64,000 nucleotides of DNA, from positions 62,001 through 126,000 of the forward strand of contig NZ_NSFT01000008.1 in assembly GCF_002294725.1 (NCBI RefSeq). Direction: 5' to 3'. Positions 16,307 through 24,320 of this stretch are shown piece after piece. The translations under genes were made by a program, and so were the position numbers. This stretch comes from Mesorhizobium sp. WSM4313. GTDB taxonomy: Bacteria; Pseudomonadota; Alphaproteobacteria; Rhizobiales; Rhizobiaceae. The first letter of the stretch is position 1, and every line of letters begins with the position of its first letter. Under the pieces are notes generated by a model, which ran no database searches, was not told the DNA's origin, and saw nothing but the letters and a program-made list of their open reading frames with translations.

Positions 16307-16561
16307 GTGACGGACGACAGGCACGAACGCATTCGCCAGCGCGCGCACGAGATCTGGGAGCAGGCCGGCCGGCCCGAAGGCGCTCATAAGGAGCATTGGG
16401 ACCAGGCGACGGCCGAAGTCGATGCGGCCGGCAAGCCGAAAGCCAAGAGCCCGAAAAAGGCCGCCGCCGCCAAGGCCGACAAGCCGAAAGCGGCCAAGGC
16501 GGAGAAGCCCGCCAAGGGCCCTGCCAAGGCAAAGTCCCCCGCCAGGAAGACCAAGGCCTGA
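16307..16561 (+). CDS. DUF2934 protein with Lys/Ala-rich tail
   Basis: 84 residues from GTG 16307 with CAGGAGG upstream. N-terminal DUF2934 motif (ERIRQRAHEIWEQAGRPEGAHKEHWDQA, residues 6-33) followed by a histone H1-like tail of repeated KAAAAK, KPKAAK and PAKGPAK units. The tail suggests nucleic-acid or polyanion binding. DUF2934 itself has no proven role. Upstream in-frame extension to 16205 lacks a start signal. Confidence 0.75.
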   Translation: MTDDRHERIRQRAHEIWEQAGRPEGAHKEHWDQATAEVDAAGKPKAKSPKKAAAAKADKPKAAKAEKPAKGPAKAKSPARKTKA

Positions 16562-16650
16562 CCGCCAGCCAAGGCCTGCACCCCTTTCCACCGGATCATG
16601 TGACGGTGCGACGCTCCGTGTGAGAACTGTGCCCGGAGGCTATACCGACC

Positions 16651-17193
16651 ATGCGCAAAGTCGTCTTGATCATGACCATGTCGGTCGACGGATATGTCGT
16701 GGGGCCGGTAGGAATGTCGACGGGCGGTTTTCCTGAACCGGCAGAGCTCAAGCGGTGGAAACTCGATCGCATCAGTCGCGCTGGCACACACATCATGGGC
16801 CGCGTGAGTTACGAGGAAATGGGGCCGTACTGGCAAAAATCCGAGGATGCCTATGCCGCGCCGATGAACGACATCCCCAAGGTCGTGTTTTCGAAAACCC
16901 TGAAAGAAGCGACTTGGCCAGAGTCCTCCATAGCGAAAGGTGACCTGCACGAGGAAATCGCTAAATTGAAAAAGCAACCCGGCGGCGAAATCATTGCATG
17001 GGGCGGCGCAGAGTTCGCTCAGGCGCTGTCGAAGGCCGGGCTGATTGATGAGTATGTCATCCTGACTCGGCCGATCGCCTATGGCGGTGGCAAACCGCTA
17101 TTCAGCGGTTTGACGGACGCGCTCAAGCTAGATGTCCTCGTGACGGCCGCTTACGATAATGGCACCATGCTTCGCATCTACGCTCCCCGCTGA
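16651..17193 (+). CDS. Dihydrofolate-reductase-like (RibD C-terminal domain) protein
   Basis: 180 residues. MRKVVLIMTMSVDGYVVGP at the start, THIMGRVSYEEM (about residues 46-57) and GGEIIAWGGAEFAQALSKAGLIDEYVI form the RibD_C/DHFR-like fold that binds NADPH. Proteins of this type are usually uncharacterised reductases, distinct from true FolA and RibD. Cytoplasmic. Alone in its unit; the next gene downstream is on the opposite strand. Confidence 0.82.
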   Translation: MRKVVLIMTMSVDGYVVGPVGMSTGGFPEPAELKRWKLDRISRAGTHIMGRVSYEEMGPYWQKSEDAYAAPMNDIPKVVFSKTLKEATWPESSIAKGDLHEEIAKLKKQPGGEIIAWGGAEFAQALSKAGLIDEYVILTRPIAYGGGKPLFSGLTDALKLDVLVTAAYDNGTMLRIYAPR

Positions 17194-17314
17194 ACCGTCA
17201 CGACTTCTGAGCGAAGTCTTCGACCATGGCGGCCGGCTGACCGGCACGCTCGGCATCGCTGCCGCCAGCAGCCACGCCGGCGGCATGCGGTTGCTATTAA
17301 GCTATAAGAGGAGG

Positions 17315-17524
17315 CTACCGCGTCCCTTGCTTTCCGGCGTATCGCGCGACCGCGCAGAGGAAGGCAAGCGCTGCCATGTCGCAAGCTGCCCGTGACGGCG
17401 ACGGACCCTTGGCGAAAAGGACCGCGTCGGCAACCGGGACCGTCAGGCCATGCTTGCGGGCGAATGAAGTGACTTCGTAGGGCTGATCGTCAGGCTGTAT
17501 GCTGATGTCGATTTGTTGGTCCAT
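17315..17524 (-). CDS. DUF3606-like small protein
   Basis: 69 residues from ATG 17524, with GGGAGGAATTC about 10 bp upstream. YEVTSFARKHGLTVPVADAVLFAKG followed by a hydrophobic helix resembles the DUF3606 pattern (xVxxFAxKHGLT...), although the usual closing LDAAA motif is replaced by RAACDMAALAFLCAVARY. Possibly a divergent member. No signal peptide. Function unknown. Confidence 0.55.
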   Translation of the reverse strand: MDQQIDISIQPDDQPYEVTSFARKHGLTVPVADAVLFAKGPSPSRAACDMAALAFLCAVARYAGKQGTR

Positions 17525-17734
17525 CAAAACGAATTCCTCCCTGGTATACGGCTTTACCCTCCTTCGCCTGCGCAGAATTAACGCCCGGCCGCTCGCCCGC
17601 GTCCACCAATTGGCGATTGTGTGAAACGATGCATTTTTCGAGGCCCAGAGCCGAGGGTTGCAGCGACATGATTGTTCGCGTCGCTGGCGGCCTTGGAGTT
17701 CCTTCCCTTCTCAACGGAAGAGGTCAGAACGCTC

Positions 17735-18079
17735 TCACCACGCATCGCTCGATCGGGCACACCTGACCCCCGCGGCGATCATCGCGCTTTCGCATTCGCT
17801 GATCAGCCTGAGGTTGCGCAAATACCGCGCCGCCGTCTCCGGCAGCCAGGCCGCGCACGCCTCGACATAGGCGCGGCCATGCACCAGCGTGCCGGTCGAA
17901 AGCCGCTCCTCCTTTTCGGCGATCACCTTCAGATATTGCCGGATGAAGCGGATGTCGTCGGCGATGTCCTGGCTGGCCATGCGCCAGGCGCCGGCAAGGC
18001 GTTCGCGCTCGGCGAGCGGCAAGGGCGACAACAACGGATGGGAGAGGTCGGCAAAAGCGGCATGGTTCGCGGTGTTCAA
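17735..18079 (-). CDS. Hypothetical helical protein under a CGTAC operator
   Basis: 114 residues, all-alpha by appearance (LAERERLAGAWRMASQDIADDIRFIRQYLKVIAEKEERL). Not recognised. Its interest is regulatory: 30 bp before the start lies CGTAC-TTTAC-GTACG (18109-18123) with a further TTCGTACAA at 18152. The same CGTAC-N5-GTACG element stands in front of the S24 repressor at 23603, 5.5 kb away. The gene is therefore probably repressed by that protein, which ties it to the module at 23-26 kb. Confidence 0.65.
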   Translation of the reverse strand: MNTANHAAFADLSHPLLSPLPLAERERLAGAWRMASQDIADDIRFIRQYLKVIAEKEERLSTGTLVHGRAYVEACAAWLPETAARYLRNLRLISECESAMIAAGVRCARSSDAW

Positions 18080-18108
18080 GCAAATCCCCTCAAAAGGAAG
18101 GGAAGTAT

Positions 18109-18123
18109 CGTACTTTACGTACG
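18109..18123. promoter_or_regulatory. CGTAC-N5-GTACG operator
   Basis: Inverted repeat CGTAC TTTAC GTACG, 30 bp upstream of the gene starting at 18079. It matches the operator at 23661-23675 in both half-sites and spacing. Confidence 0.7.
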
Positions 18124-18286
18124 AAAAGCAATCAAGCGAGATTCGTACAATTTGAACGACAAAATAGGTTAGATAAAACGGTTACAACCATCGGCATCTC
18201 CCATAGGGAGATGGGCGCCTGGCCCAACTGACACCGCAAAAAACCGCTTTCCCAGCACCGTAAACAGTGCTTTAACCCCGCCATCC

Positions 18287-18376
18287 ACAGGGGTGCTCCG
18301 TACGGTCGGGGCTGAGATGGTGGCGGCAAGCCTCCGGACCCTAAAGCTGATCTGGATAATACCAGCGGAGCGAGGC
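18287..18376 (+). promoter_or_regulatory. TPP (THI-box) riboswitch
   Basis: The conserved aptamer segments appear in order: ACAGGGGTGC, GGGGCTGAGATGG, ACCCT, CTGATCTGGATAATACCAGCG and GCGAGGC. These are the TPP-sensing core of the THI box (GCTGAGA and CTGATC...AATACC-GCG). The element ends just before the ykoF start at 18382, so ribosome access to that start may be the controlled step. Confidence 0.92.
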
Positions 18377-18381
18377 GGGCC

Positions 18382-18990
18382 ATGTTTTCCGGCGCACAGA
18401 TTTCCCTTTATCCCATGGCCGACGATTTCGTCGGCGTGATCCTTGGCGCGCTTGGCGCGCTCGATCCTTACCGCGACAGGCTGAGGATCGAAACCGACGA
18501 TATCTCGACGCTGCTGGTCGGACCGCCCGAGGTGCTGTTCCCAGCCATGCGCGACCTGTTCGTGGCGGCCGCCAGAAGCGGCAGGCACTGTGTCCTGTCG
18601 GCCGCCGTCTCGCGCGGCTGCCCCGGCGAGCCGGATGACCCGATCTGCCGCTCCGAGGAGATCGGCGACTCGGCGATCCCGCTCGACGACCGCAAGCGCG
18701 CCGCGCTGCGCGCCGTCGGGGCCACGCTTTCGACCAACCAGCCGGTGGCGGCGCAATTCTCGCTCTATGTGATGGGCACCGGCGACCACATGGACGAGAT
18801 CTATGGCTGCATCGATTTCCTGAAACAGTCGGGCGTCTTCGAACGCTCCAAGCATTTTTGCACCAAGCTGCGCGGCGACGCCGGCGCGGTGTTCGCCACG
18901 CTGAACGAAGCCTTCTGCCGCTTCGGGCCGGGCGCCGGTCACGTGACGCTCGACGTCACCATTTCGGCGAACAGCCCGACCGCGGCTTGA
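18382..18990 (+). CDS. ykoF: YkoF-family thiamine/HMP-binding protein
   Basis: 202 residues in two similar halves (AQISLYPMADDFVGVIL and AQFSLYVMGTGDHMDEIY), the tandem ferredoxin-like repeat of YkoF, which binds thiamine or its pyrimidine precursor HMP. Soluble. First gene after the TPP riboswitch. In rhizobia this gene is linked with a precursor ABC transporter, as here. It probably buffers or delivers imported pyrimidine. Confidence 0.88.
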   Translation: MFSGAQISLYPMADDFVGVILGALGALDPYRDRLRIETDDISTLLVGPPEVLFPAMRDLFVAAARSGRHCVLSAAVSRGCPGEPDDPICRSEEIGDSAIPLDDRKRAALRAVGATLSTNQPVAAQFSLYVMGTGDHMDEIYGCIDFLKQSGVFERSKHFCTKLRGDAGAVFATLNEAFCRFGPGAGHVTLDVTISANSPTAA

Positions 18991-19020
18991 GCGCAAGCTC
19001 GATCTATCGAGGTAGATGTC

Positions 19021-20112
19021 GTGGCTGTTTGGCTTGATCCATCGCGTGGGGGAGATGCCCCCAGTCCCATCTCGCAGGAGAGAGGGGAACCTTCGGCGAT
19101 TGGCGAAGGCAGAGGTGACGGCGAATCTCCCCCCTTGCGGGGGAGATGCCCGGCAGGGCAGACGGGGGTGCTGTCCCGCCGGCCTCTCAACTGGTTGCGC
19201 GCGCGGCGTTCGCCAATTGCTTTCGCACAACTTTCGAAAGCTGGCGTTCCTTCGCGCCCCCCTCTGGCCTGCCGGCCATCTCCCCCTCAAGGGGGTAGAT
19301 CAGCTGTAGCGTCCGCCATCGCCAAGATCTTCCCCGCTGCCCTCGCATTCGCTCTCCTTCTCGTCGCTTGGGAGCTCTACGCCCGCCTTGGCGGCATCGC
19401 CCCTACCGTGCTCCCTGCACCCTCGCGCGTGCTGGCGAAAGCCTGGGAGAACCGGGCGGCGCTGGCCGACAACACGCTTCCCACCATCCGCGCCACGCTG
19501 GCGGGCTTTGCATGCTCGCTCGTTGCCGCCTTCATCCTCTCGGCGCTGGTTGACTTCTTTGCCCCCTTGCGCCGCGCGCTGTTCCCGCTCCTGATCGCCA
19601 GCCAGACCTTGCCGCTGGTGGCGATCGCGCCGCTGGTGGTGCTTTGGTTCGGCTTCGGGCTGTTGCCGAAGATCCTGCTCGTGGCGCTGGTCACCTTCTT
19701 TCCGATGATGGTGGCATTGGTCCAGGGCTATGCCGCCACGGCCAAAGAAATCAGCCAGATGCTCGCCGCCATGGGAGCAGGGCGCCGGCGCATCTTCTGG
19801 CTCGCTCGGTTGCCGTCGGCGCTGCCCTATTTCTTCGCCGGACTGCGCATCTCCATCACCTATGCCGTGGTCGGCGCCATCTTCGCCGAATATGCGGGCG
19901 CCGCCAAAGGGCTCGGCATCTATATGCTCAGCGCCAAGAACAATTTCCGCCCCGACCTGGTGCTCGCCGCCGTCGCGGTCAGCTCGGCGCTCACGCTCAC
20001 GCTGTTCGTCCTCGCCGTGCTCGCCCAGCGTCTCGCCGTGCCCTGGGAAAATGCAAAGAGCGAAAGGGCGGGGCGCTATGGCGACAAGCCTTCCCGAGAG
20101 GGCCGGCCATGA
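19021..20112 (+). CDS. thiX: ABC transporter permease for thiamine precursor, N-terminus read through a repeat
   Basis: The conserved permease begins near 19314 (AIAKIFPAALAFALLLVAWELYARLGG) and has about six helices with the EAA-type loop AAMGAGRRRIFWLARLPSALPYF typical of importers with a cytoplasmic ATPase. Upstream the frame stays open through a palindromic repeat (19122-19305), whose translation is a low-complexity Pro/Arg/Gly extension of about 98 residues. The likely start is GTG 19021, preceded by GAGGTAG. Before the repeat arrived the protein was probably about 265 residues. Its stop overlaps the ATPase start (ATGA). Confidence 0.8.
   Translation: MAVWLDPSRGGDAPSPISQERGEPSAIGEGRGDGESPPLRGRCPAGQTGVLSRRPLNWLRARRSPIAFAQLSKAGVPSRPPLACRPSPPQGGRSAVASAIAKIFPAALAFALLLVAWELYARLGGIAPTVLPAPSRVLAKAWENRAALADNTLPTIRATLAGFACSLVAAFILSALVDFFAPLRRALFPLLIASQTLPLVAIAPLVVLWFGFGLLPKILLVALVTFFPMMVALVQGYAATAKEISQMLAAMGAGRRRIFWLARLPSALPYFFAGLRISITYAVVGAIFAEYAGAAKGLGIYMLSAKNNFRPDLVLAAVAVSSALTLTLFVLAVLAQRLAVPWENAKSERAGRYGDKPSREGRP
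19122..19305. repeat. Palindromic repeat (type 1) absorbed into thiX
   Basis: AATCTCCCCCCTTGCGGGGG, AGATGCCCGGCAGGG opens the element; CGCCCCCCTCTGGCCTGCCG, GCCATCTCCCCCTCAAGGGG closes it. A related stretch (19049-19120) precedes it. It separates ykoF from the conserved part of thiX. Confidence 0.8.
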
Positions 20113-20882
20113 CCCGGCTCGAGCTCCGCAACATGCGTAAAAACTTCGGCGCGCTCGAGGTTCTGGCAGGCATTTCGCTGCATGTCGAAGAGGGCGAGTT
20201 CGTCTCGATCCTCGGCCCCTCCGGCGCGGGCAAGTCGACACTGTTCCAGTTACTCACCGGCGCGATCCGGGGCGAGGGCGAGATGCGCTTCGACGGCGCG
20301 CCGCTCGATGGCGCCCGCTTCGCCTTCATGCCGCAGCGCGATGCGCTGATGCCGTGGCGGCGCGTCATCGACAATGCGACGCTGGGGCTCGAGGTGCAGG
20401 GCATGAAGCGCCGCGCGGCGCGCGAGCGCGTGGCCCCGTTGTTCGCCGAGTTCGGCCTTGCCGGGTTCGAGCGCGCCTGGCCGGCCGAGCTGTCCGGCGG
20501 CATGCGCCAGCGCGCGGCATTGCTGCGCACCGTCGTGCAGCAGCGCGACATGCTGCTCCTCGACGAGCCGTTCGGCGCGCTCGACGCGCTCACCCGCGCG
20601 GCCATGCAGCGCTGGCTGGAGACGATGTGGCGAAACCATCGCTGGACGGCGCTGCTCATCACCCATGACGTGCGCGAGGCGGTGCTTCTGTCCGACCGTA
20701 TCTATGTGCTGTCGGCGCGGCCCGCGCGCGTGGTGCGTGAGGTGGCTGTGCCGCTGCCGCGCCCGCGCACCGAGAGCACGGCGTTTGCCCGCAAGGCGGC
20801 CGCGATCGAGGCCGGCATCCTCGACATTTTGCTCGGCGCCGCCGAACCGATTTCCCGACCATCCGATGGAGAAAACCGATGA
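20109..20882 (+). CDS. thiZ: ABC transporter ATP-binding protein for thiamine precursor
   Basis: 257 residues. Walker A GPSGAGKST (residues 37-45), Q-loop FMPQRDALMPWR, signature LSGGMRQRAALLRT, Walker B MLLLDEPFGALD and H-loop ITHD are all intact. It powers uptake with the ThiX permease. ATG 20109 overlaps the upstream stop by four bases, and its own stop overlaps the ThiY start, so the operon is translationally coupled. Confidence 0.9.
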   Translation: MTRLELRNMRKNFGALEVLAGISLHVEEGEFVSILGPSGAGKSTLFQLLTGAIRGEGEMRFDGAPLDGARFAFMPQRDALMPWRRVIDNATLGLEVQGMKRRAARERVAPLFAEFGLAGFERAWPAELSGGMRQRAALLRTVVQQRDMLLLDEPFGALDALTRAAMQRWLETMWRNHRWTALLITHDVREAVLLSDRIYVLSARPARVVREVAVPLPRPRTESTAFARKAAAIEAGILDILLGAAEPISRPSDGENR

Positions 20883-21889
20883 CCGATTTCACGCGCCGCC
20901 AAGTGATGCTTCTGGCCGCCAGCCTGCCATTTGCCGGGACTGCTGCACGTGCCCGGGCCGCCGCGCAAAAAATCACCGTCGCGCTTGACTGGACCGTCAA
21001 CACCAATCACATCGGCCTGTTCGTCGCCCGCGACAAGGGCTTTTACCGCGATGCGGGCATCGAGGTCGAAATCCTGCCCTATGCCGACACCGGCTCGGGC
21101 ACTCTGGTGGCCAGCCAGGTCGCCGATTTCGGCATTTCCGGCTCGCTCGGCCTGTTCACGCAAAAGAGCGCGGGCGCGGATTTGAAGGCCGTCTACGCCG
21201 TCGTCCAGTCGGAGACCGGCCGCGTCGTCTTCAACGCCGACCGCGCCGCCATCAAGACTCCGAAAAATCTCGACGGCCTGGCCTATGGCGGCTTCGGCAG
21301 CGCCTGGGAGAACGCGCTGATCTCGACCATCATCCGCCATGACGGCGGCAAGGGTGAGTTTTCCACTGTGACGCTGGGTACCTCGGCTTATGAGGCATTG
21401 GCCAATGGCGCGGTCGATTTCACGCTGGAAGTCTCGACCTGGGAAGGCGTCGAGGCCGGACTGAAAGGCCTCAAGCAGCGCAGCTTCCGCTATGCCGATT
21501 ATGGCGTGCCGGACGAGCACACCACGTTGATCGTCTCCAGCAACGCCTTCCTCGCCGCCAACCGACGGGCGGCCGCGGCCTTCGTCCAGGCGACGCGGCG
21601 CGGCTACGCATTCGCCGTCGATCATGCGCAGCAGGCGGGCGAGCTGCTGATCGCCGCGAACAAGGATACGCTGACCAACCCGGCGCTGGTGCAAGCCTCG
21701 CTGAAGGCGCTGAACGACGGGCACTTCCTGAAAAGCGCGGACGGCGCCATCGGCACGATGGACAAGGCCAAGATGGAGGCGATGGGCGGGTATCTGTTCG
21801 CCTCGGGAATATTGCTTGATGGCGACGGCAAGGTGCTAAAGGAGCGGCCGAATCTCGGGGCCTATTTCACGAATGAGTTTGCGGGGTAG
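20879..21889 (+). CDS. thiY: NMT1/THI5-like substrate-binding protein for thiamine precursor
   Basis: 336 residues. A twin-arginine-like leader (TRRQVMLLAASLPFAGTAARARA) precedes the NMT1/THI5-like fold (ITVALDWTVNTNHIGLFVARDKGFY). Homologues of this ABC type bind formyl-aminopyrimidine or HMP. It is the periplasmic receptor of the ThiXZ importer and last gene of the riboswitch operon. Confidence 0.88.
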   Translation: MTDFTRRQVMLLAASLPFAGTAARARAAAQKITVALDWTVNTNHIGLFVARDKGFYRDAGIEVEILPYADTGSGTLVASQVADFGISGSLGLFTQKSAGADLKAVYAVVQSETGRVVFNADRAAIKTPKNLDGLAYGGFGSAWENALISTIIRHDGGKGEFSTVTLGTSAYEALANGAVDFTLEVSTWEGVEAGLKGLKQRSFRYADYGVPDEHTTLIVSSNAFLAANRRAAAAFVQATRRGYAFAVDHAQQAGELLIAANKDTLTNPALVQASLKALNDGHFLKSADGAIGTMDKAKMEAMGGYLFASGILLDGDGKVLKERPNLGAYFTNEFAG

Positions 21890-21948
21890 GGCCACGCCCT
21901 GAGGGCGCACGAAGGAACTCAATGTCTCAGGAGGCCCGCAAGTTCACT

Positions 21949-22821
21949 TCAACTATCGGCCTTCTTGCGGCTGAACAGCCTTCTCAGCCACACCAGCGGC
22001 AACAGCACGAGGAAGGCGCCCTTCTTCAGCACCAGCAGCGCCAGCGCGATCAGCCCGACGCCGGCGGCCTTGCCGTATTTGACCCCGAGCATCGTCGCCA
22101 AGACGCCCAGCGCGCCGTAACCGGCCACCTTGTCGCCGCTGGAGAATTCGAAATAGGAACTGCCGGCCTTCGGCTTGTAGGCGTCGGCCGACGCCTCGAC
22201 GATCTTTTGCACGGCATCGCTCGTGATGTTGCCGTTCACCGGCACGATCTTGATTGGGACATAGCCCTGGCGGTCGAAGACCGAGACCGAGATGTTGATC
22301 GTCCTGTCGCCGGCCCAGTTCAGGATGTTGGCGTAGTAAAGGATATTCTTACCCTTATCGATTTGCGGATAAAGGAGCCAGCCGTCGAAGCGGATGTCCT
22401 GTCCAAGCCGTTGCGACTGCGCTTTGACCGACTCTTTGAAGCTCTCCTCCAGGGAACTAATTTCTTCGTTGCGGTCGGCGCTGTCCCAGTCCGCTAGGCT
22501 GACATAGCCGTCCGACACGGGCTTTTCGACGGTGAGATTATCGATCTCCGGCGTGAAGCCGAAGATCAACTGGTCGATCGTACCGCACTGGTCGCGGTCC
22601 CAGCCGAACTCCTTCACCACCAGGTTGCAGCGGTCCTCCGGCTTCAGGTAGAAGGCGGCGCCGCCAGCCGGAGTGATTGTGCCTCTGGCGGCGCTCAGAG
22701 GCTGGATAAAATTTTGCGGATGATAGTCCGTATCCTCGGCATGCACGATGGCCGGCTGCGCCAGGAAGCAGGCATGCGCCACCATAATGAATATCAGGTT
22801 TTCCCTGACCGACTTGTTCAT
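21949..22821 (-). CDS. DUF2167 membrane protein
   Basis: 290 residues from ATG 22821 (GGGGAGGGGGTA upstream). Signal peptide (cut near VHAED), an extracytoplasmic domain with VKEFGWDRDQCG, and a C-terminal pair of helices (VAGYGALGVLATMLGVKYGKAAGVGLIALALLVL... LLPLVWLRRLF) characteristic of DUF2167. Function unknown; such proteins are often stress-linked. A LexA-type box GAACAAAAAGAGAAC sits 76 bp upstream. Confidence 0.78.
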   Translation of the reverse strand: MNKSVRENLIFIMVAHACFLAQPAIVHAEDTDYHPQNFIQPLSAARGTITPAGGAAFYLKPEDRCNLVVKEFGWDRDQCGTIDQLIFGFTPEIDNLTVEKPVSDGYVSLADWDSADRNEEISSLEESFKESVKAQSQRLGQDIRFDGWLLYPQIDKGKNILYYANILNWAGDRTINISVSVFDRQGYVPIKIVPVNGNITSDAVQKIVEASADAYKPKAGSSYFEFSSGDKVAGYGALGVLATMLGVKYGKAAGVGLIALALLVLKKGAFLVLLPLVWLRRLFSRKKADS

Positions 22822-22896
22822 TACCCCCTCCCCTATGGACCCAACCTCACGCATCCGTGATATAAGAGTATTTCGAGGACAAGCACAAGACGAAAA

Positions 22897-22911
22897 GTTC
22901 TCTTTTTGTTC
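22897..22911 (-). promoter_or_regulatory. Second LexA-type box
   Basis: The minus strand reads GAAC-AAAAAGA-GAAC, one base different from the box of dinB at 2208-2222. It stands upstream of the DUF2167 gene (start 22821). Orientation relative to the gene is opposite to that of dinB. Confidence 0.55.
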
Positions 22912-22970
22912 TTTGCCTCAACCATAGCCCTGCCGCACTGCTCTTGAGGCGACATGCCGCCGCCCAGCCC

Positions 22971-23603
22971 TCACATATCGATCATCGACCGCTTCACCCG
23001 TCCGATGATCGTGATCGCCCCCTCCAGCTCCGGCGGCGGAATGTCGAGGTAGGATGCCGGCTGGAAGGGCGGATTGTCGTTCGGGCGCCAGCGCTTGTAG
23101 GTGGCGCGTCCCGTCTCGTCTGAAATCACGTAGCAGCCATTGGTCACCAGCCGCTTGTCGCGCAGGTTGACGAAGATGATCGAATCCGGCGGCGAGATCT
23201 TGTTCATCGACGGCCCATCGACGCGCAGCGCGATCCACTCGCCTTCCTCGAGGTCGGCGGTGGGGATGGTCGGATAGTCGGAGAGATTGACGACGCTGTC
23301 CTGGCTGCCGAGCTCGCCGGCGCTGATCCACGACACGATCGGCACATCTATGGTGACGGGCGAGGGGGCGAAATTGACCGGCGCCGCCTCTGCGCCATCC
23401 CCGTTGAACAAGAGCCAGCCGGGGTCGACGCCGAACAGCCGGCCGTACTTCTCCGCCGCCTTGCGCGACAGCGGCCGGTTGCCGTTCTCGTGGCTGATCA
23501 GCGTGTTCTTGTTGATGTCGCGCAAGGCCCGCGCCGCATCACTGGGCGAGGCATAGCCGGCCTGGGCGCGCGCCTGCTGCAATCTGTGCCGAGAATCCAT
23601 CAT
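22971..23603 (-). CDS. XRE/S24 phage-type repressor
   Basis: 210 residues from ATG 23603 (or 23600). N-terminal helix-turn-helix (SPSDAARALRDINKNTLISHENGNRPLSRKAAEKYGRLF, about residues 19-57) and C-terminal S24/LexA-like protease domain with DGPSMNKI (Ser nucleophile) and ATYKRW (Lys). ISAGEL before it offers the Ala-Gly self-cleavage bond. This is the plan of cI/LexA-like repressors inactivated by RecA or a stress signal. It is divergent from the micro-ORF/GcrA cluster across a short region with several CGTAC sites, which suggests autoregulation. Confidence 0.88.
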   Translation of the reverse strand: MMDSRHRLQQARAQAGYASPSDAARALRDINKNTLISHENGNRPLSRKAAEKYGRLFGVDPGWLLFNGDGAEAAPVNFAPSPVTIDVPIVSWISAGELGSQDSVVNLSDYPTIPTADLEEGEWIALRVDGPSMNKISPPDSIIFVNLRDKRLVTNGCYVISDETGRATYKRWRPNDNPPFQPASYLDIPPPELEGAITIIGRVKRSMIDM

Positions 23604-23683
23604 CGTACAAAATGCCTGAAAATTATCGTCCAAAGTGTACGATTTCGCTTGCGCGTGTTTCGTACATAACGTACGCTTAGCGC
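23604..23683. promoter_or_regulatory. Divergent operator region with CGTAC sites
   Basis: Between the two divergent starts lie TCGTACAAAATG (23602-23616), GTGTACGATTT (about 23635-23645) and the full inverted repeat CGTAC-ATAAC-GTACG at 23661-23675. The full element recurs only at 18109-18123 in the parts I checked. These are the probable binding sites of the S24 repressor. Confidence 0.72.
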
Positions 23684-23812
23684 ATGAATGAACATCCCGC
23701 AAGCATTTCCGCACAGCCGGTGATTCCGGTGCCGCCGACGAGCATCTCAGGGCTTATCGATTCCTGGCGGAGCATCGACGCGTTCGCCGCCACGCAAAAG
23801 GAGGCGGCATGA
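23684..23812 (+). CDS. Micro-ORF, first gene divergent from the S24 repressor
   Basis: 42 residues from ATG 23684: MNEHPASISAQPVIPVPP, then a helix ISGLIDSWRSIDAFAATQKE. The stop overlaps the next ATG (ATGA), which argues for translational coupling and real expression. It starts 8 bp after the CGTAC operator, so it would be the first target of the repressor. Nothing is recognised; it could be a small antirepressor-like or toxin-like peptide, which is speculation. Confidence 0.6.
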   Translation: MNEHPASISAQPVIPVPPTSISGLIDSWRSIDAFAATQKEAA

Positions 23813-24207
23813 ACGCGTTGCCTTTCCAATTCGAACCGTCTTTCCCGTTCGAATCGCCTGTCGAATTCCAATCGTCCGGACCGTCCTCCTCCCCGGTCCG
23901 GGCGCATTCCGGGGCGCTTGCCCCGGATCCGGCTGAACCGCCCGCACCCCGGTTCACCGGAACGGCCGGAGCCGTTCCTCCCCCGGCTCCGGCCCCCAAT
24001 TCGGGCATAAGCTGCATCCGCACAGAGGACGGCACCGTCATCCTGTTCGACCGGAAGACGGGCCGCGCGGTGTCGGGCCTGACGCGGGCTGCGGCCGAGG
24101 CCGCTCTTCTCCGACTGACCGGCGCGGCGCCAGAGCAATTCCAGGAAAAGTGCGAAGCGGTTTTCCGTCCGGAATTGCGCCAAGACAACGCTGCCGGCGC
24201 CGCCTGA
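23809..24207 (+). CDS. Hypothetical Pro-rich protein in the repressor module
   Basis: 132 residues. A Pro/Ser/Phe-rich, probably disordered N-terminal half (residues 1-65) and a compact C-terminal half: CIRTEDGTVILFDRKTGRAVSGLTRAAAEAALLRLTG, like a small alpha/beta domain. GGAGGCGGC stands before the start. Coupled to the micro-ORF and followed by the GcrA-like gene in the same direction. No family recognised. Confidence 0.6.
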   Translation: MNALPFQFEPSFPFESPVEFQSSGPSSSPVRAHSGALAPDPAEPPAPRFTGTAGAVPPPAPAPNSGISCIRTEDGTVILFDRKTGRAVSGLTRAAAEAALLRLTGAAPEQFQEKCEAVFRPELRQDNAAGAA

Positions 24208-24320
24208 CCTTCAACGCCTTCGCTGACCTGACCACCAAACGGCCTCGCGGCCGAACCCTGGCGCCTGGCCTGAAGCCTGGCGCTTCGCCCCAAGCGCTTC
24301 GCAATCAACGGAATGAGCAG

